Below, piece after piece: positions 1 to 10,074 of a DNA stretch of 64,000 nucleotides; within the stretch, counting starts at the first letter, position 1, and the number at the start of each line of letters is the position of its first letter. The translations under genes were made by a program, and so were the position numbers. Below the pieces are notes generated by a model. It worked only from the letters and a program-made list of their open reading frames with translations, ran no database searches and was not told the DNA's origin. The DNA is from Boswellia sacra (lineage: Eukaryota > Streptophyta > Magnoliopsida > Sapindales > Burseraceae). The stretch spans positions 20,516 through 84,515 of the forward strand of contig SNVD02013928.1 of the NCBI GenBank assembly GCA_013180625.2, written 5' to 3'.

Positions 1-1
1 G

Positions 2-154
2 GCACATAAAGTCCTAGTCATTGCTTCAACTATCGAAGATCTAATCAACAAATTGCAAGCATTCATTTTTGAACTCGATCCAATAGCGGCTCAAATAAAT
101 TGGTTTAAAAGAAGTGATCAGAGGCGTGAATTGGATTTGACAGTCCGACTATAA
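2..154 (+). pseudogene. 3' end of a LOG-type cytokinin-activating enzyme gene carried by Athila-like element A
   Basis: The window opens inside a reading frame that runs 50 codons to a TAA stop. It aligns end to end with the C-terminus of the complete LOG gene at 9424-10074. Shared features include an alanine-[KR]-[KV]-[IL]-L-V start, the block K-L-Q-A-F, a D-P-x-x-x-Q-I-N-W block and a leucine-rich tail (LDLTVRL here, LDLNLRL in the other). The two differ at roughly 40 percent of positions, so they are paralogues and not a recent duplicate. LOG enzymes release active cytokinin bases from their nucleotide monophosphates in the cytosol. What follows the stop matches the sequence downstream of the LOG gene in element B, continues across the CACTA insertion and ends in an Athila-like 3' LTR. 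I therefore read it as retrotransposon cargo and not a host gene. Only the end is in view, so whether the full gene is intact is unknown. Confidence 0.75.
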
Positions 155-296
155 TCAGTAACCCTGGTTTGAATCTCTTTATTTTTTTTTTATTGCGTCT
201 AGCAATCTAGTAGACTAACCTGTTAGAGTGGCAGGGTAAAAAGTTCAAACATTTCTGAACCGCATTTCGGTTTTGTTTTGTCCGAAATGGCGGAGT

Positions 297-299
297 TAG
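297..299. repeat. 3-bp target-site duplication (TAG), left side of the CACTA element
   Basis: TAG directly precedes CACTAGTAG at 300 and recurs directly after the right terminus at 13186-13188. A 3-bp duplication is the hallmark of CACTA (En/Spm) insertion. Confidence 0.85.
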
Positions 300-329
300 C
301 ACTAGTAGAAAAATGACCTACGACAATAG

Positions 330-510
330 GGTTTTTGCAACGTGCATGAATGCACGTTGAAAAATGTAGTTTTTCGCAACGTGCGCAAGATGCACGTTGC
401 GAAATATAGTTTTTCGCAACATGCGCAGGATGCACGTTGCGAAAAATGATTTCCAACAATGGGCAACATAGCACGTTGCTGAAAGTCAATTTTGCAACAT
501 GTAATGTATT
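330..510. repeat. Left subterminal repeat array of the CACTA element
   Basis: At least four copies of a short palindromic unit follow one another. Each is GCAACGTGC or GCAACATGC, then a 3-6 base spacer, then GCACGTTGC, usually followed by 'gaaaaatg' or 'gaaatatag'. The same unit recurs inverted at the right end (12935-13170). These are probably transposase-binding sites, which is an inference from the superfamily. Confidence 0.75.
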
Positions 511-2154
511 TTCTGTATGTTACGAAAAATGTTGCATTTAAGAAACAAAATATTAAAATAAAGCACATGTAACTTTTATATTATTAAATTAAAGCATCAT
601 ATTAAATTATTAAAAAATAGGTAAATTTATTTGAATTTTAAAGTTTATGGAAAATTGCACTAATTTCATATTTTGAATTTAAATAAAATAAAGAAATTAA
701 AAATATAAGAATGTTTTGAGTTTTTAGCTATAATATTTTGAATTTCTTAAATACAATCGTTTATCTTTAAAATTTAAAGAAGAATGTTTTCAAATATATA
801 GATCTTTGTCCACAATTACTTGAATTAAAGTTTTATTAAAAAGTAATTAATTATCAAAATTCAATAATTTGACTTTTTAAATCATTTTAATTGTTGAATT
901 TGATATTTAAATTTAAATGTATTCATTTTTAGTTTATTAAAATTAAAATTTTTTAACATTAAAAAAATTTTAAGAAATAGATGAAATTATTTTAATTTTA
1001 AAATTTATGTAAAAGTATAGAAATTTCATTCATTTATTTAAATAAATTTGGTACTACCTGTAATTTTATATTATTTACTACCTTACCAGTATAAAAGTAA
1101 TCAAATTTTTCCTTTCCCTCTTTCTTAATTTTCGGCTTCCCTCTTCTATTTGCCCTAGAAACTCTTTTTCCTCTTTTATTTCTTTCACTAGATCTCAGCC
1201 GTTCCTACCATCAATGAAAATAGATTCCCTTCTCACCGATTGAATAAGTGGATCTCTCCCTCTCTTTTAGTCTGTCAGCAGCAATATCTCCCTCTCTTTT
1301 ACAGCCGCAGCAATTGCAGCCTCAATTGCATCCATAGTTGTAGTCACAGCCGACTTCATGCCAAGTAAGTCTTTATCAAACTCGTGCTCGCTTCTTCACA
1401 ATTGAATTGGGGTTTCTTTACAGCTACTCTCGACTGGTATTTCCCAAAAATATCTTTCAATTATTAAATCACAAGCGTTTTGTCTTATATTAATTTCAAT
1501 TTTGAGGGCTTTTGAGCTCAACTGGCATGTAATTTTGATTCCTATTTTTCTTTTAGGGTTTATGAATTGACGAAAATTATGGGTTTGGCATCTGTTAGCA
1601 CTGCCAGTGAAGGCATACAAATTTGCATATCTGATTTAAGAAGAGGACAAAATGAAGGGTAGGAGCTGGATAAGATTTTGTTTTTCTATCCTACTGATTT
1701 GCCCTTCTCGACACAACTATCTTGATCAGGCTTAGTGAAGGACTTATCACGTTTAGAAGGTCAGTCAATGGCTGCCTTCATTCTAAATTATATGTGTATA
1801 TAAGGGGAAGCTAAGAACAGAAGATATATCATTGCTTTCATGAGTTTAAATGTTATTCACACCGATAATTTAATTTAGGATTTTGGCATGAGCTTTATGC
1901 ATAATTTTTTCACTGGCGGCTCCATGTGAGGTCATAGAATCAAAGAGGCATTCTCATGTTTTCTATGAGGCAGAAACTGATATTTGGATGGTGATGGTAT
2001 GGTATCTCCTCAGGTACACTGTCATTGCCAATGTGGTTTATCAATGTCCTTTTTTTATTGCTTTTACTGATGTTTCATAGAGTTTCAACACTTGAGAATT
2101 TTTGCTTTTTAAGGTTTCCTAGTTTGTTGTAGATTTCTTTTTATTGCGTTGCAG
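501..2154. other. CACTA interior, left flank of the captured gene; no recognisable gene
   Basis: 500-1080 is very AT-rich and low in complexity. 1080-2154 is more balanced in composition and could include upstream intron or leader sequence of the captured beta-galactosidase gene, because the first recognised exon begins exactly at 2155 after a good 3' splice site (gcag). I could not match any part of 1080-2154 to the protein. Confidence 0.5.
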
Positions 2155-4471
2155 ATGTGGCCTGATCTTATACAGAAGGCCAAAGATAGAGGCTTATATG
2201 TTATACAAACTTATGTCTTTTGGAATGGACATGAGCCTACTCAAGGAAAAGCAATGCATTTGCATTTATTATTATTATTTATTTATTTTCCAATTCTTCT
2301 TATTTGAGTAAATTTCTTGGTAAAAAAAAAAAACTAATTGGCTTCTTCCTTCTCAAATTCTATATCCAGTATTATTTTCAGGATAGATATGATCTTGTTA
2401 AATTTATCAAGCTGGTACAGCAAGTTGGTCTTTACGTTCATCTCCGAACTGGCCCCTATGTTTGTGTTGAATGGAACTTTGGGTAATTAATAATAATAAT
2501 AATGATATTCACAACAACGTTCTAGTAACTCCAGCTAAGTTTACTCTGTTCTCTATTTATTTTTAACCATGCCTGAATTACAATGTTCTGTTTCTGCTTC
2601 AGGGATTTCCTGTGTGGCTCAAGTACGTTCTTGGTATTGAATTTAGAACTGATAATGGACCTTTCAAGGTTGGACGATTGAAATATATATATTTTTAAAT
2701 TATTATCCTTGGTTTAATTTCGTTGTTTTGACTTTTTTTTTTAAAATTTAATTTGGGTTAATTAATGAACTGACTTGTAATTGACTGCAATGAATAGGCG
2801 ACAATGCAAAAATTCACGGAGAAGATTGTAAGCATGATGAAGGCTGAAAAAATGTTTGAAACTCAAAGAGGTCCAATCATTATGTCACAGGTTGGAAACT
2901 TAATTAGACCTTCCTAAGCCTCACCTTTATTCTAGAAAATGGGTTGTTGTTAATTATTATCTTGGCTTATATTTTCTGTTTTATTTCAAGACTACCAAGA
3001 GAACCAAAATAGGGACATCTAAGAGATTTGCATAAAGTTATTAAATTATGTGAATCAGCTTTAGTTTCTACAGATCCAACTGTGACTTCACTTAGGAAAA
3101 CCAAGAGGTAAGGCTTTCATCTAAGAAGAAGAAAATAGCACATGAGACAATCTTTACTCTTTAGGAATTGATCTTCTAATCATAATTATTCTCTGCAGGC
3201 TCATGTATTCAAGTCAAAGTCTGGGGCATGTGCTGCCTTCCTTGCAAACTATGACACAAAATCTTCTGCCAAGGTAAACTTTGGAAATTTGTAATATGAC
3301 CTACCACCTTGGTCCATCAACATCCTCCCTGACTGCAAAAATGTTGTTTTCAACATGTCTAGGGTGAGAACAGTATTCAACCTCTGGCAATTAGCTTCTA
3401 TTGATCGCATGATCTTATCATCCAATCATTTTCCTATATCTCACTTGAGTTTTTCTGAGAACTACATGATCTTGTGGGAGAAACTTCTTAGCAATATTCA
3501 AAAATTCAGTAAAATATAGCCTTCCAATTGTTCACACAAGAAATTCAAGAAGTAATTTTGTTTTAGAAAATAAACTTGAGCTTTTTGTATAGAATCTTTA
3601 GGAGAAAATTTCAAGGGCAGATTTTTGACAATCTTATTGTAACTATGAACAACTTGGTGCCTAGAGCTCTCTGAAGAAGATGACACCTGTTGGCACAGAA
3701 CTTTCTTGGCAGTCATACATAGAAGAAATTGCCTCTTCTGAAGATGATAAAACATTTACAAAGGATGGGTTGTGGGAACAAGTAAATGCCACCTGGGATA
3801 CTTCAGATTATTTGTGGTATATGACAGAGTGAGTAGTATCAACTAATCATCTTTCCCCTTTGCTATAATTTTGCTGTAATTGATTTTTCCCGTGACTTAT
3901 TTTTCTTTTGCCACTCAGTGTAAACATAGACTCTAATGAAGGATTTCTAAAAAACGGACAAGATCCTTTTCTCACCATATAGTCAACAGGTCATGCACTG
4001 TAGGTTTTCATTAATGGTCAACTAACAGGTAAAATAAATAGTGACATATTTGTCATAAGTTGGTCAAGTGCTGATGTTGAATGGAAATCATTGTGTATCT
4101 TCACTTGTAACTAACTCATTTTTAATTTCCATCATTAATTCAGGGACTGCTTATGGTGGATTAGATAATCCAAAATTAACATTCAGTAACAATGTCAAAC
4201 TGAGAATCGGGACTAACAAAATTTCTTTATTAAGCATAGTTGTGGGTTTTTCGGTCATTTTTCTCTCTTTTTTGATGTGTCTTTCTATCTCTTTCAATGC
4301 AGTTGTTGAGAAGGAAATATGACCTCTTAGTCTTTCCAAAATCGAATTTGATCAATTTCAGAATGTTGGCACACACTTTAAGAAATGGAATACTGGCGTT
4401 CTAGGTCTAGTAACTTTGAAGGGTCTTAATGAGGGCACAAGAGATTTATCAAAGCAGAAGTGGACTTACAA
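2155..4471 (+). pseudogene. Captured beta-galactosidase (GH35) gene fragment inside the CACTA element
   Basis: Consecutive pieces match plant GH35 beta-galactosidases (the BGAL family of cell-wall galactosidases) in the right order and with plausible splice sites. They are 2155-2250 (starts [10 protein letters not shown]), 2382-2482 ([11 protein letters not shown], then [11 protein letters not shown]), 2603-2668 (FRTDNGPFK), 2798-2890 (GPIIMSQ), about 3011-3106 (a [13 protein letters not shown] block), 3200-3362 (SGACAAFLANYD), about 3660-3830, 3917-4029, 4144-4252 and about 4359-4471 (KWNTGVLG, then KQKWTYK). Introns are retained, so DNA was captured and not a messenger RNA. The gene is dead. 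The exons between the GPIIMSQ block and the GHLRDLHK block are missing, a region that in the family includes catalytic residues. There are also in-frame stops at about 3290 and near 3980-4000. Both the N-terminal signal-peptide region and the C-terminal lectin-like domain are absent. Confidence 0.85.
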
Positions 4472-5252
4472 GGTCTGTTGTTTATACTGTTCTAAATCAG
4501 TGTGTCTTACTTTGCGACCATACTGAATATAGAAATTTGGTGGATTTTGTTTATACAAGTGAATTTATAAGATAGACAAGAAGCTACCAAACAAATCATC
4601 ATATATTCTACCTTTCCACTTGTTATATATAGGGCCAAGTGAAACATAACCCAAGAATACAATCACATTACTTAGTTAGGATTTGGAAAGTTTTATGATC
4701 TGCACGGTTCGTAGAGGAGAAATTAGGTAATGTTATGTTGGTTTTTGCTGTTATTTATTATTTTTCATGATTTACAGAGGTTATTTTCAATACTGAATTT
4801 GTTAATATTTTGACATCTATAGAAAACTGAAATGCAAATGGCAAACATCAAAGCAGAAAGATAGAAACGCAGGAATGCAAAAAAGCAGAGGAAAATAGGA
4901 GACAAAGACTGGAAATAAGTTATAAAGATTGCTTCAAGAAGATGAAAGTATTGAAGAGTTGCAGAGACATTTCCATTTCTAATGTTGTTTTATTTGTGGT
5001 ACTTCCAAAAGTACTTGTTTTTTCAATATTTTAAGCCATTTAGACTACAATTGTATTGAAAAAAAAACCTCAAACTTTTAGTATTGTAATGATATTTATT
5101 TTAATTTAAATGAGCACTTTGATATAATATTTAATTGTATAATTTAGTGTAATAATTTGTATTACAATGTATATAATTCTAAATATTGCAAGCATTACAA
5201 ATTATCCAAAAAAAAAGGACATTATAAAATATATAAAATTTTAAATATATAT
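4472..5252. other. CACTA interior between the captured gene and retrotransposon B; no gene seen
   Basis: AT-rich sequence with one purine-rich patch near 4820-4960. I find no splice-linked coding blocks and no transposase match. Confidence 0.4.
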
Positions 5253-5257
5253 AATAC
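5253..5257. repeat. 5-bp target-site duplication (AATAC) of retrotransposon B, left copy
   Basis: AATAC precedes the 5' LTR (TGATGAACAC) and recurs at 12930-12934 directly after the 3' LTR end (GGATGTGTCA). Confidence 0.9.
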
Positions 5258-6787
5258 TGATGAACACTCAAATATGTATGCTTTATAAGAGTTTAATTCA
5301 TCATATTGCACTAATAATGTCATTAAATTCTCCAACTTAGCATATTTGTAGTCTTTGCATCTTTCGAATTAATTTTCTCTTAATTTTGGTTTTGTTATAG
5401 GTTTGGTAAAATGGGCATAACTTTCTATTTATAGATCATAATGGTACAAATCATAATGTTTTGGAAAGCTGATCCAATTATCTACAAGATTGTGTCTCAT
5501 AGGCTTCATCAAATTTGGGCTCTAAATGGACCAAAAATGGGCTTGAAGTAAACCCATATGCAGTTTCGACCCAGCCTGACCATGCTTCAGTATTTTGAGT
5601 ATATCTCTCAAAATACGTATCCAAATCGTCTGATTCAAAATGTTCTAGAAAGCTGAGACAAATATCTACAACTTTCATGAAGACATGTGATCAAAATTAT
5701 CAATAAATCATTGCCAAAATTGGTGGTCAAAGTCGGTGCTCCTAATGATCCCAATTGTCAAAGATTTTTACAACTAATATTTGACAATCGTGCCCTTGTA
5801 ATTTGACAAGTTTGCCCCTGGATGTATCTATAAATAGAGGTGCCTTGTAACCATTTGGACATCTTGGCTTTGGCTGGGATCTCTTGGCCTTGGCTAGGAT
5901 CTTGTATTGTGTTTTGTGTGTTTATGTTATTAATGAATTTCCTTTCTCTTATATTTTATTTTCTTTCTCTTATTATGTCATTCTAATTTCTCTCTTGCTA
6001 AGGTGAAATGGTGAAACCCTTGATATGAGAATAAGGATTCTCTAACCCATAGGTATGTACTTAATAATCATAATCTTTTGTTATTTATTTTATATGATTT
6101 ATATTTCTTTTCTTAATCAATCTTGACACCACTTGTAAAGTGGAGGTCTTGATCTATTGTCGACAATCCTTGGCACATCAAATGCTTGGATCCTTTCTAG
6201 ATGATGTATGGTTCTTCCTTACCGACACGAATCTAGTTAGGAACCTTGATTTGTTGTAGACATATGGTGATTGGCACATTGGATGCTTGAACCCATTTAC
6301 AAGAAGTGGTATAAATATTGGTAACGAAACAAATATAATTCATATAACTAAAATGGGTTAATTATCCTTATTCGATATATCAAGGGCGGATCCCCTAACC
6401 TTATCTCTCATTATTATTGTGTTAATTCCTCTTCTCTTACTTGTATTTTATTACTTTCATTTATTGTTTATGAATTTGTTCCTTTAATTACTATGGAAGG
6501 TTTTACCTCCTAAATTCCCATGGTTGGTTTTACCACCTAATTCTATGGATGGTTCTACCTCCTTTTGCTTTTTATTTTCTATTTGAATGATCGGTAATAC
6601 CGCCTACCATCATTATATTTATTTGTTGATATTATCTCACCATCCCTTTGAATCATTCGTATCATATTTGCTTAACTTATAATTTGTAACGCTCAAATCT
6701 CCTTCCTCGTGGATCGACCCCGATCTCACCGGGTTTATTACTTCGACACTCCTATACTTGGGAGATAATCCTTTTTTGGATGTGTCA
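5258..6787 (+). repeat. 5' LTR of retrotransposon B
   Basis: 1530 bp, TG...CA ends, nearly identical to 11398-12929 (1532 bp). It contains a canonical plant TATA box (TATAAATA at 5829-5836). Short reading frames in it, such as the minus-strand one at 5478-5678, occur in both LTRs but look incidental. Confidence 0.92.
5829..5836 (+). promoter_or_regulatory. TATA box in the 5' LTR of retrotransposon B
   Basis: TATAAATA followed by GAGGTGCC, in a non-coding LTR. The same motif is at 11969-11976 in the 3' LTR. It probably marks the U3/R border and the start of the genomic transcript that would cover gag and LOG. Confidence 0.6.
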
Positions 6788-6793
6788 AGTTTT

Positions 6794-6810
6794 TGGCGCC
6801 GTTGCCGGGG
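6794..6810 (+). other. Primer-binding site complementary to tRNA-Asp (retrotransposon B)
   Basis: TGGCGCCGTTGCCGGGG is the exact reverse complement of the 3' end (including CCA) of plant tRNA-Asp(GUC), as I know it. It starts six bases after the 5' LTR. This primer is usual in Athila-type gypsy elements. Confidence 0.85.
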
Positions 6811-7016
6811 AAGGTAAATTTTGGCGTACATAATTGTAAGTATTTTCTTTTTCCATTTCTATTCTTCTTGTGTGTGATAATCTTTTCTCTCCCCATTTCT
6901 ATTTTTATCTTTCTTGCATGTGCTCATCTTTTCTTTCTTTTTGAATTAGTTGGTAGAATTGTTTGTGACCACTCATTTTGTTTGAAAAACATAGTCATAC
7001 CCAACAAAGAACATTA

Positions 7017-8672
7017 ATGGATTACATAAGAACTTATGCACAATCATGCAGAGTCTTCCCTCATGATGAAATATATTTCGATCATGAACCGGATTTCATT
7101 CAATTCTTACCCCACTTTCATGGCCTAGATGTTGAAAACCCATATTTACATTTGAGAGAATTTGAAGAGTTTTGTAACACATATTGTGACCTAAATTGTA
7201 GCATAAACATCTTTAAATTAAAGCTTTTTCCTTTTTCTCTAAAAGATAAAGCTAAAACTTGGCTACAAAATCTTAGGTCAAGATCCTTTAGTTCATGGGA
7301 TGAAATGCAACAACAATTTCTTGAAAAATTCTTTCCTCCCTATAAAACAAATTCTCTCAAAAGAAAAATTGTCAGTTTCACTCAAAAACAAGGAGAGACC
7401 TTTTACCAATGTTGGGATAGGTATAAAGCATTGTTTAGTACTTGTCCCCATCATGGTTTGGAAACACGAGAACTAGTTGTGATTTTCTATAAGGGTCTTA
7501 CACATCAAGATAGGCAAATGATAGAATTAATGTGTGATGGACAATTTCTAGATAAATACCCTGATGAAGCCATGGATTTCCTTGAACTTGAATCCCTAGC
7601 TAAAAAAATCGAGTATTTAGAAATGATATATATGCAAAAAAATGTCTGTCACACTTGTAATTCTAGTGGTCATCCAACGGATAGTTGCCCAAATGTGTCT
7701 AGCTTTAGAGAAAGTCTCTATGAACAAACCAATGCTTTAAACACTTTTCAAAGGTCAAATCCTAATCCTTGCTCACAAAAGTTTGGATGGAAAAATCACT
7801 TGAATTTTGTTTGGAGGAATGATAATCAATCACAATCTTCACAAGTCCCTTTTCAAACACAACAAAATTTTCAAAATTCTCATGATCGTGCTCCTCCTAG
7901 AAATGACTTTGAAGAGACAATGCATTCATTCATTACAGAGCAAAAGATGTTCAATAGTCAAATGCATTCACTCATTACAAAGCAAGAGACGTTCACTAAT
8001 CAAATTGCTCAAGCAATAACAAATTTATCAGACACTCTTGCAAAATTTGCATCCACATGTAGCATCCAAGAGAAAGGTGAGTTTCCATCTCAACTGGAGC
8101 CAAACTCCATCAATCTATATGTGAGTAATCCAAGTGGCCAACATCTAGATGAAGATCCGGTAAGTGCTCTTCATGAAGATCCGGTAAGTGCTCTTCATGA
8201 AGATTCGGTAAGTACTCTTTACGATGGTGAGGTTGATCAAGAACATATTCCTAATCCTTATGAGAAAGATGATGAATCAATCTCAAAGGATAAGAAAGAG
8301 GCAAATAAACCTTCACCTAACAAGGAAAAGACTGAATCCTCACTTATGCCCTCATTTCATCATGCAAAGGAATTTAACCATGATTTTGACATTAATGAAT
8401 TGTTTGAGCATGATAAAAATGAGGAAGCTAATAGGACTAAAATTAATGTGGAAGACTATATCCAAAATGAGAAACTTTCAACTCCTTCAGAAATCGGGTT
8501 AACTAGTTCATTTGAACCAAGTATACAACTAGTGCCCATTGCTTCTAAAGAATTTTTATTGCTTGAGTTTGTACAGGTGAAGGAGATTAAGAGTTGGGAG
8601 CCACGTTTCAAGAAAAGGCAGGAAAGAACATCCACACTAAAAAATGCATGCCTCAAAGACAAACAAACTTAA
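7017..8672 (+). CDS. gag: Gag polyprotein of Athila-like retrotransposon B
   Basis: 551 codons from the first ATG. The frame is open slightly further upstream (6978) but without an ATG. The N-terminal half carries the plant retrotransposon Gag fold: the block FLPHFHGLDVENPYLHLREF (residues about 28-47), then KAKTWLQNL, then a W-D-E-M-x-x-x-F-L-x-K-F-F-P core. A CCHC zinc knuckle, C-x2-C-x4-H-x4-C (CHTCNSSGHPTDSC), lies near residue 213. The C-terminal third is acidic and low in complexity. It has a short direct repeat around MHSLITKQ and a threefold 24-bp repeat (8151-8222). Gag would assemble the virus-like particle that packages the element's RNA. The frame has no stop or frameshift, so it may be functional. 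It ends without running into a protease, and none follows. Confidence 0.85.
   Translation: MDYIRTYAQSCRVFPHDEIYFDHEPDFIQFLPHFHGLDVENPYLHLREFEEFCNTYCDLNCSINIFKLKLFPFSLKDKAKTWLQNLRSRSFSSWDEMQQQFLEKFFPPYKTNSLKRKIVSFTQKQGETFYQCWDRYKALFSTCPHHGLETRELVVIFYKGLTHQDRQMIELMCDGQFLDKYPDEAMDFLELESLAKKIEYLEMIYMQKNVCHTCNSSGHPTDSCPNVSSFRESLYEQTNALNTFQRSNPNPCSQKFGWKNHLNFVWRNDNQSQSSQVPFQTQQNFQNSHDRAPPRNDFEETMHSFITEQKMFNSQMHSLITKQETFTNQIAQAITNLSDTLAKFASTCSIQEKGEFPSQLEPNSINLYVSNPSGQHLDEDPVSALHEDPVSALHEDSVSTLYDGEVDQEHIPNPYEKDDESISKDKKEANKPSPNKEKTESSLMPSFHHAKEFNHDFDINELFEHDKNEEANRTKINVEDYIQNEKLSTPSEIGLTSSFEPSIQLVPIASKEFLLLEFVQVKEIKSWEPRFKKRQERTSTLKNACLKDKQT
8151..8222 (+). repeat. Threefold 24-bp in-frame tandem repeat within gag
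   Basis: Three near-identical 24-bp units encode [ED]-DPVSALH / EDPVSALH / EDSVSTLY. The unit length is a multiple of three, so the Gag frame is preserved. Confidence 0.85.
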
Positions 8673-9423
8673 CCAGTAGTAATCTTTTCCATTCTTACAA
8701 ATAAAGGAAAAAGAAAGGTACTACCTCAATGGCATATTTTTGATCGTGGTAAATTAATTTCGAAGATATTCCTATTTGGGCCTTTTAATCAAATTTTATT
8801 CGTTTGTGTCATATTTTCATTTTCATTTTTATTTTTATCATTTCTAGTTTGTTTTTATTTTATGTACTTCTATTTTAGTTGTGTGCTTGTATTTTATTTT
8901 TCGGTCAAGTGGCGGATACGATACTCTGTGGCTTTTAAAGTCGATTTTTTTTAGTTTTCTAAAAACTGTTGCTCACCTTGCATTCATTTTCTTTTCTTTT
9001 CTCTCATTTTTTTTCATAGTCTTGGGAATCTGACTCAAAACGACCCTGTTTGTCAGTTTATAAGAAAACTGGATGGGAAGCATATCCCCAACTCATAGAA
9101 GGTGTTTAAGCCGTTTCTCGACGTAAAATCAGAGGAAGATGTGAGCCACAGTCACAACTACCTGTACATATGCATGCGTGCCGTCATTTTTGAATTTTAA
9201 TGCCTTATAGCTGTCATTTTTGAATTCGTATCTTTGGTTTGACTTGTGCACTTATAATATCTTATTTCATCATTTCTTTTGAGTTTCTATGCATTATTGT
9301 CAAATTTTTCAACAAGTAGCCGAGCTACCTATTTAGATGTCATCATTAGCATACCTTTTTGCACTCCATAAATACCACATCTCTTGTTCTCTTCTTCACA
9401 CATAGTTAGAAAGTTGCATAGAC
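8673..9423 (+). other. Spacer between gag and the LOG cargo in retrotransposon B
   Basis: Non-coding, T-rich in its first half. It occupies the place where protease and polymerase would begin in an autonomous Athila element. The last 60 bases before the LOG start look like a plant core promoter or leader (see 9368-9374). I found no pol remnant. Confidence 0.55.
9368..9374 (+). promoter_or_regulatory. TATA-like motif upstream of the LOG cargo
   Basis: ATAAATA within CCATAAATACCAC, 50 bases before the LOG ATG. It is followed by a pyrimidine-rich CTCTTGTTCTCTTCTTCACAC stretch that resembles a plant transcription start and 5' leader. It may be chance in AT-rich DNA, or a captured or evolved private promoter. 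Confidence 0.35.
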
Positions 9424-10074
9424 ATGGAGGGAACTTCAAAACATCGAATCCAAAGGATATATGTATTATGTAGATCTCGACCAGGTAAAAGTGAAGAGTT
9501 TGTGGAAGTAGCAAATTATCTTGGTAGGCTACTGGCTGAAAGAAAGATTCATGTGGTTTATGGGGGAGGTAGCCTCGGGTTAATGGGTTGTGTGTCAACA
9601 GCTGCACATGTAGAAGGTACCCAAGTTTTAGGAGTTATTCCTAAAGCTTTAGCTGTAGAAAACATTGTTGGAAAAACGGTTGGGAAGGAGTTACAAGTCT
9701 CCTCTATGCATGAACGCATGGCACATATGCTTATCAATTCATATGCTTTTATTGCTTTACCAGGTGGCTTTGGTACTCTTGAAGAAATTTTTCAAATTGC
9801 CTCTTGGGCCCAACTGAATCTCCATCAAAAACCCATAGGTTTGTTGAATGTTAAAAATTTCTTTGATCCTTTGATAAGTTTTGTTGATGCAGCTGTGGAA
9901 CAAAATTTTATCTCTCATTCGGCGAGAAAGATCCTTGTTTTTGCCACTACTGCTAGTGAACTACTTGACAAGTTACAAGCATTCAAGTATGAACCTGACC
10001 CAGCCATAACTCAAATCAATTGGTCAGGCGAGCAAAACAAAAAGCGCAGATTGGATCTGAATCTCCGTTTGTAA
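9424..10074 (+). CDS. LOG-type cytokinin riboside 5'-monophosphate phosphoribohydrolase, intron-free retrotransposon cargo
   Basis: 216 codons, full length for a LOG enzyme, starting at the ATG after the 'cacacatag' leader. LOG proteins hydrolyse cytokinin nucleotides to active free bases plus ribose 5-phosphate in one step. Visible family signatures are GGGSLGLMG (residues 47-55), VIPKAL (71-76) with Glu79, MHERM (95-99) and the diagnostic PGGFGTLEE (113-121), followed by SWAQL. Arg98 and Glu121 are kept. Met99 replaces the Lys that follows this Arg in the plant LOGs I know. The C-terminus is lysine/arginine-rich and ends in LDLNLRL, which fits the LxLxL pattern of EAR repression motifs. Plant LOG genes normally have several introns, and this frame has none, which suggests capture through an RNA intermediate. 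It lies between gag and the 3' LTR of element B in the sense direction. A paralogue sits at the same place in element A. The open frame argues for recent function or capture, but expression is unknown. Confidence 0.88.
   Translation: MEGTSKHRIQRIYVLCRSRPGKSEEFVEVANYLGRLLAERKIHVVYGGGSLGLMGCVSTAAHVEGTQVLGVIPKALAVENIVGKTVGKELQVSSMHERMAHMLINSYAFIALPGGFGTLEEIFQIASWAQLNLHQKPIGLLNVKNFFDPLISFVDAAVEQNFISHSARKILVFATTASELLDKLQAFKYEPDPAITQINWSGEQNKKRRLDLNLRL

Noticed and set aside
330..510. CRISPR-like repeat array
   Set aside because: Plant DNA. The units are palindromic CACTA subterminal repeats with no uniform spacers.
2304..2486. 60-codon frame covering one beta-galactosidase exon as a gene of its own
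   Set aside because: It joins intron sequence to an exon whose splice sites and neighbours are evident.
5478..5678. Minus-strand 66-codon frame in the LTR of element B, also present at 11618-11818
   Set aside because: It lies in both LTRs because they are duplicates, spans U3, and shows no domain. Conservation reflects LTR identity only.
7807..8502. Plus-strand frames of 70 and 92 codons overlapping gag
   Set aside because: They are out-of-frame readings of the clear Gag coding sequence, which has the zinc knuckle and family blocks.
9424..10074. Reading the LOG frame as an ordinary host gene
   Set aside because: It has no introns, lies inside a retrotransposon with TSDs, and is collinear with a second element that has LOG in the same place.
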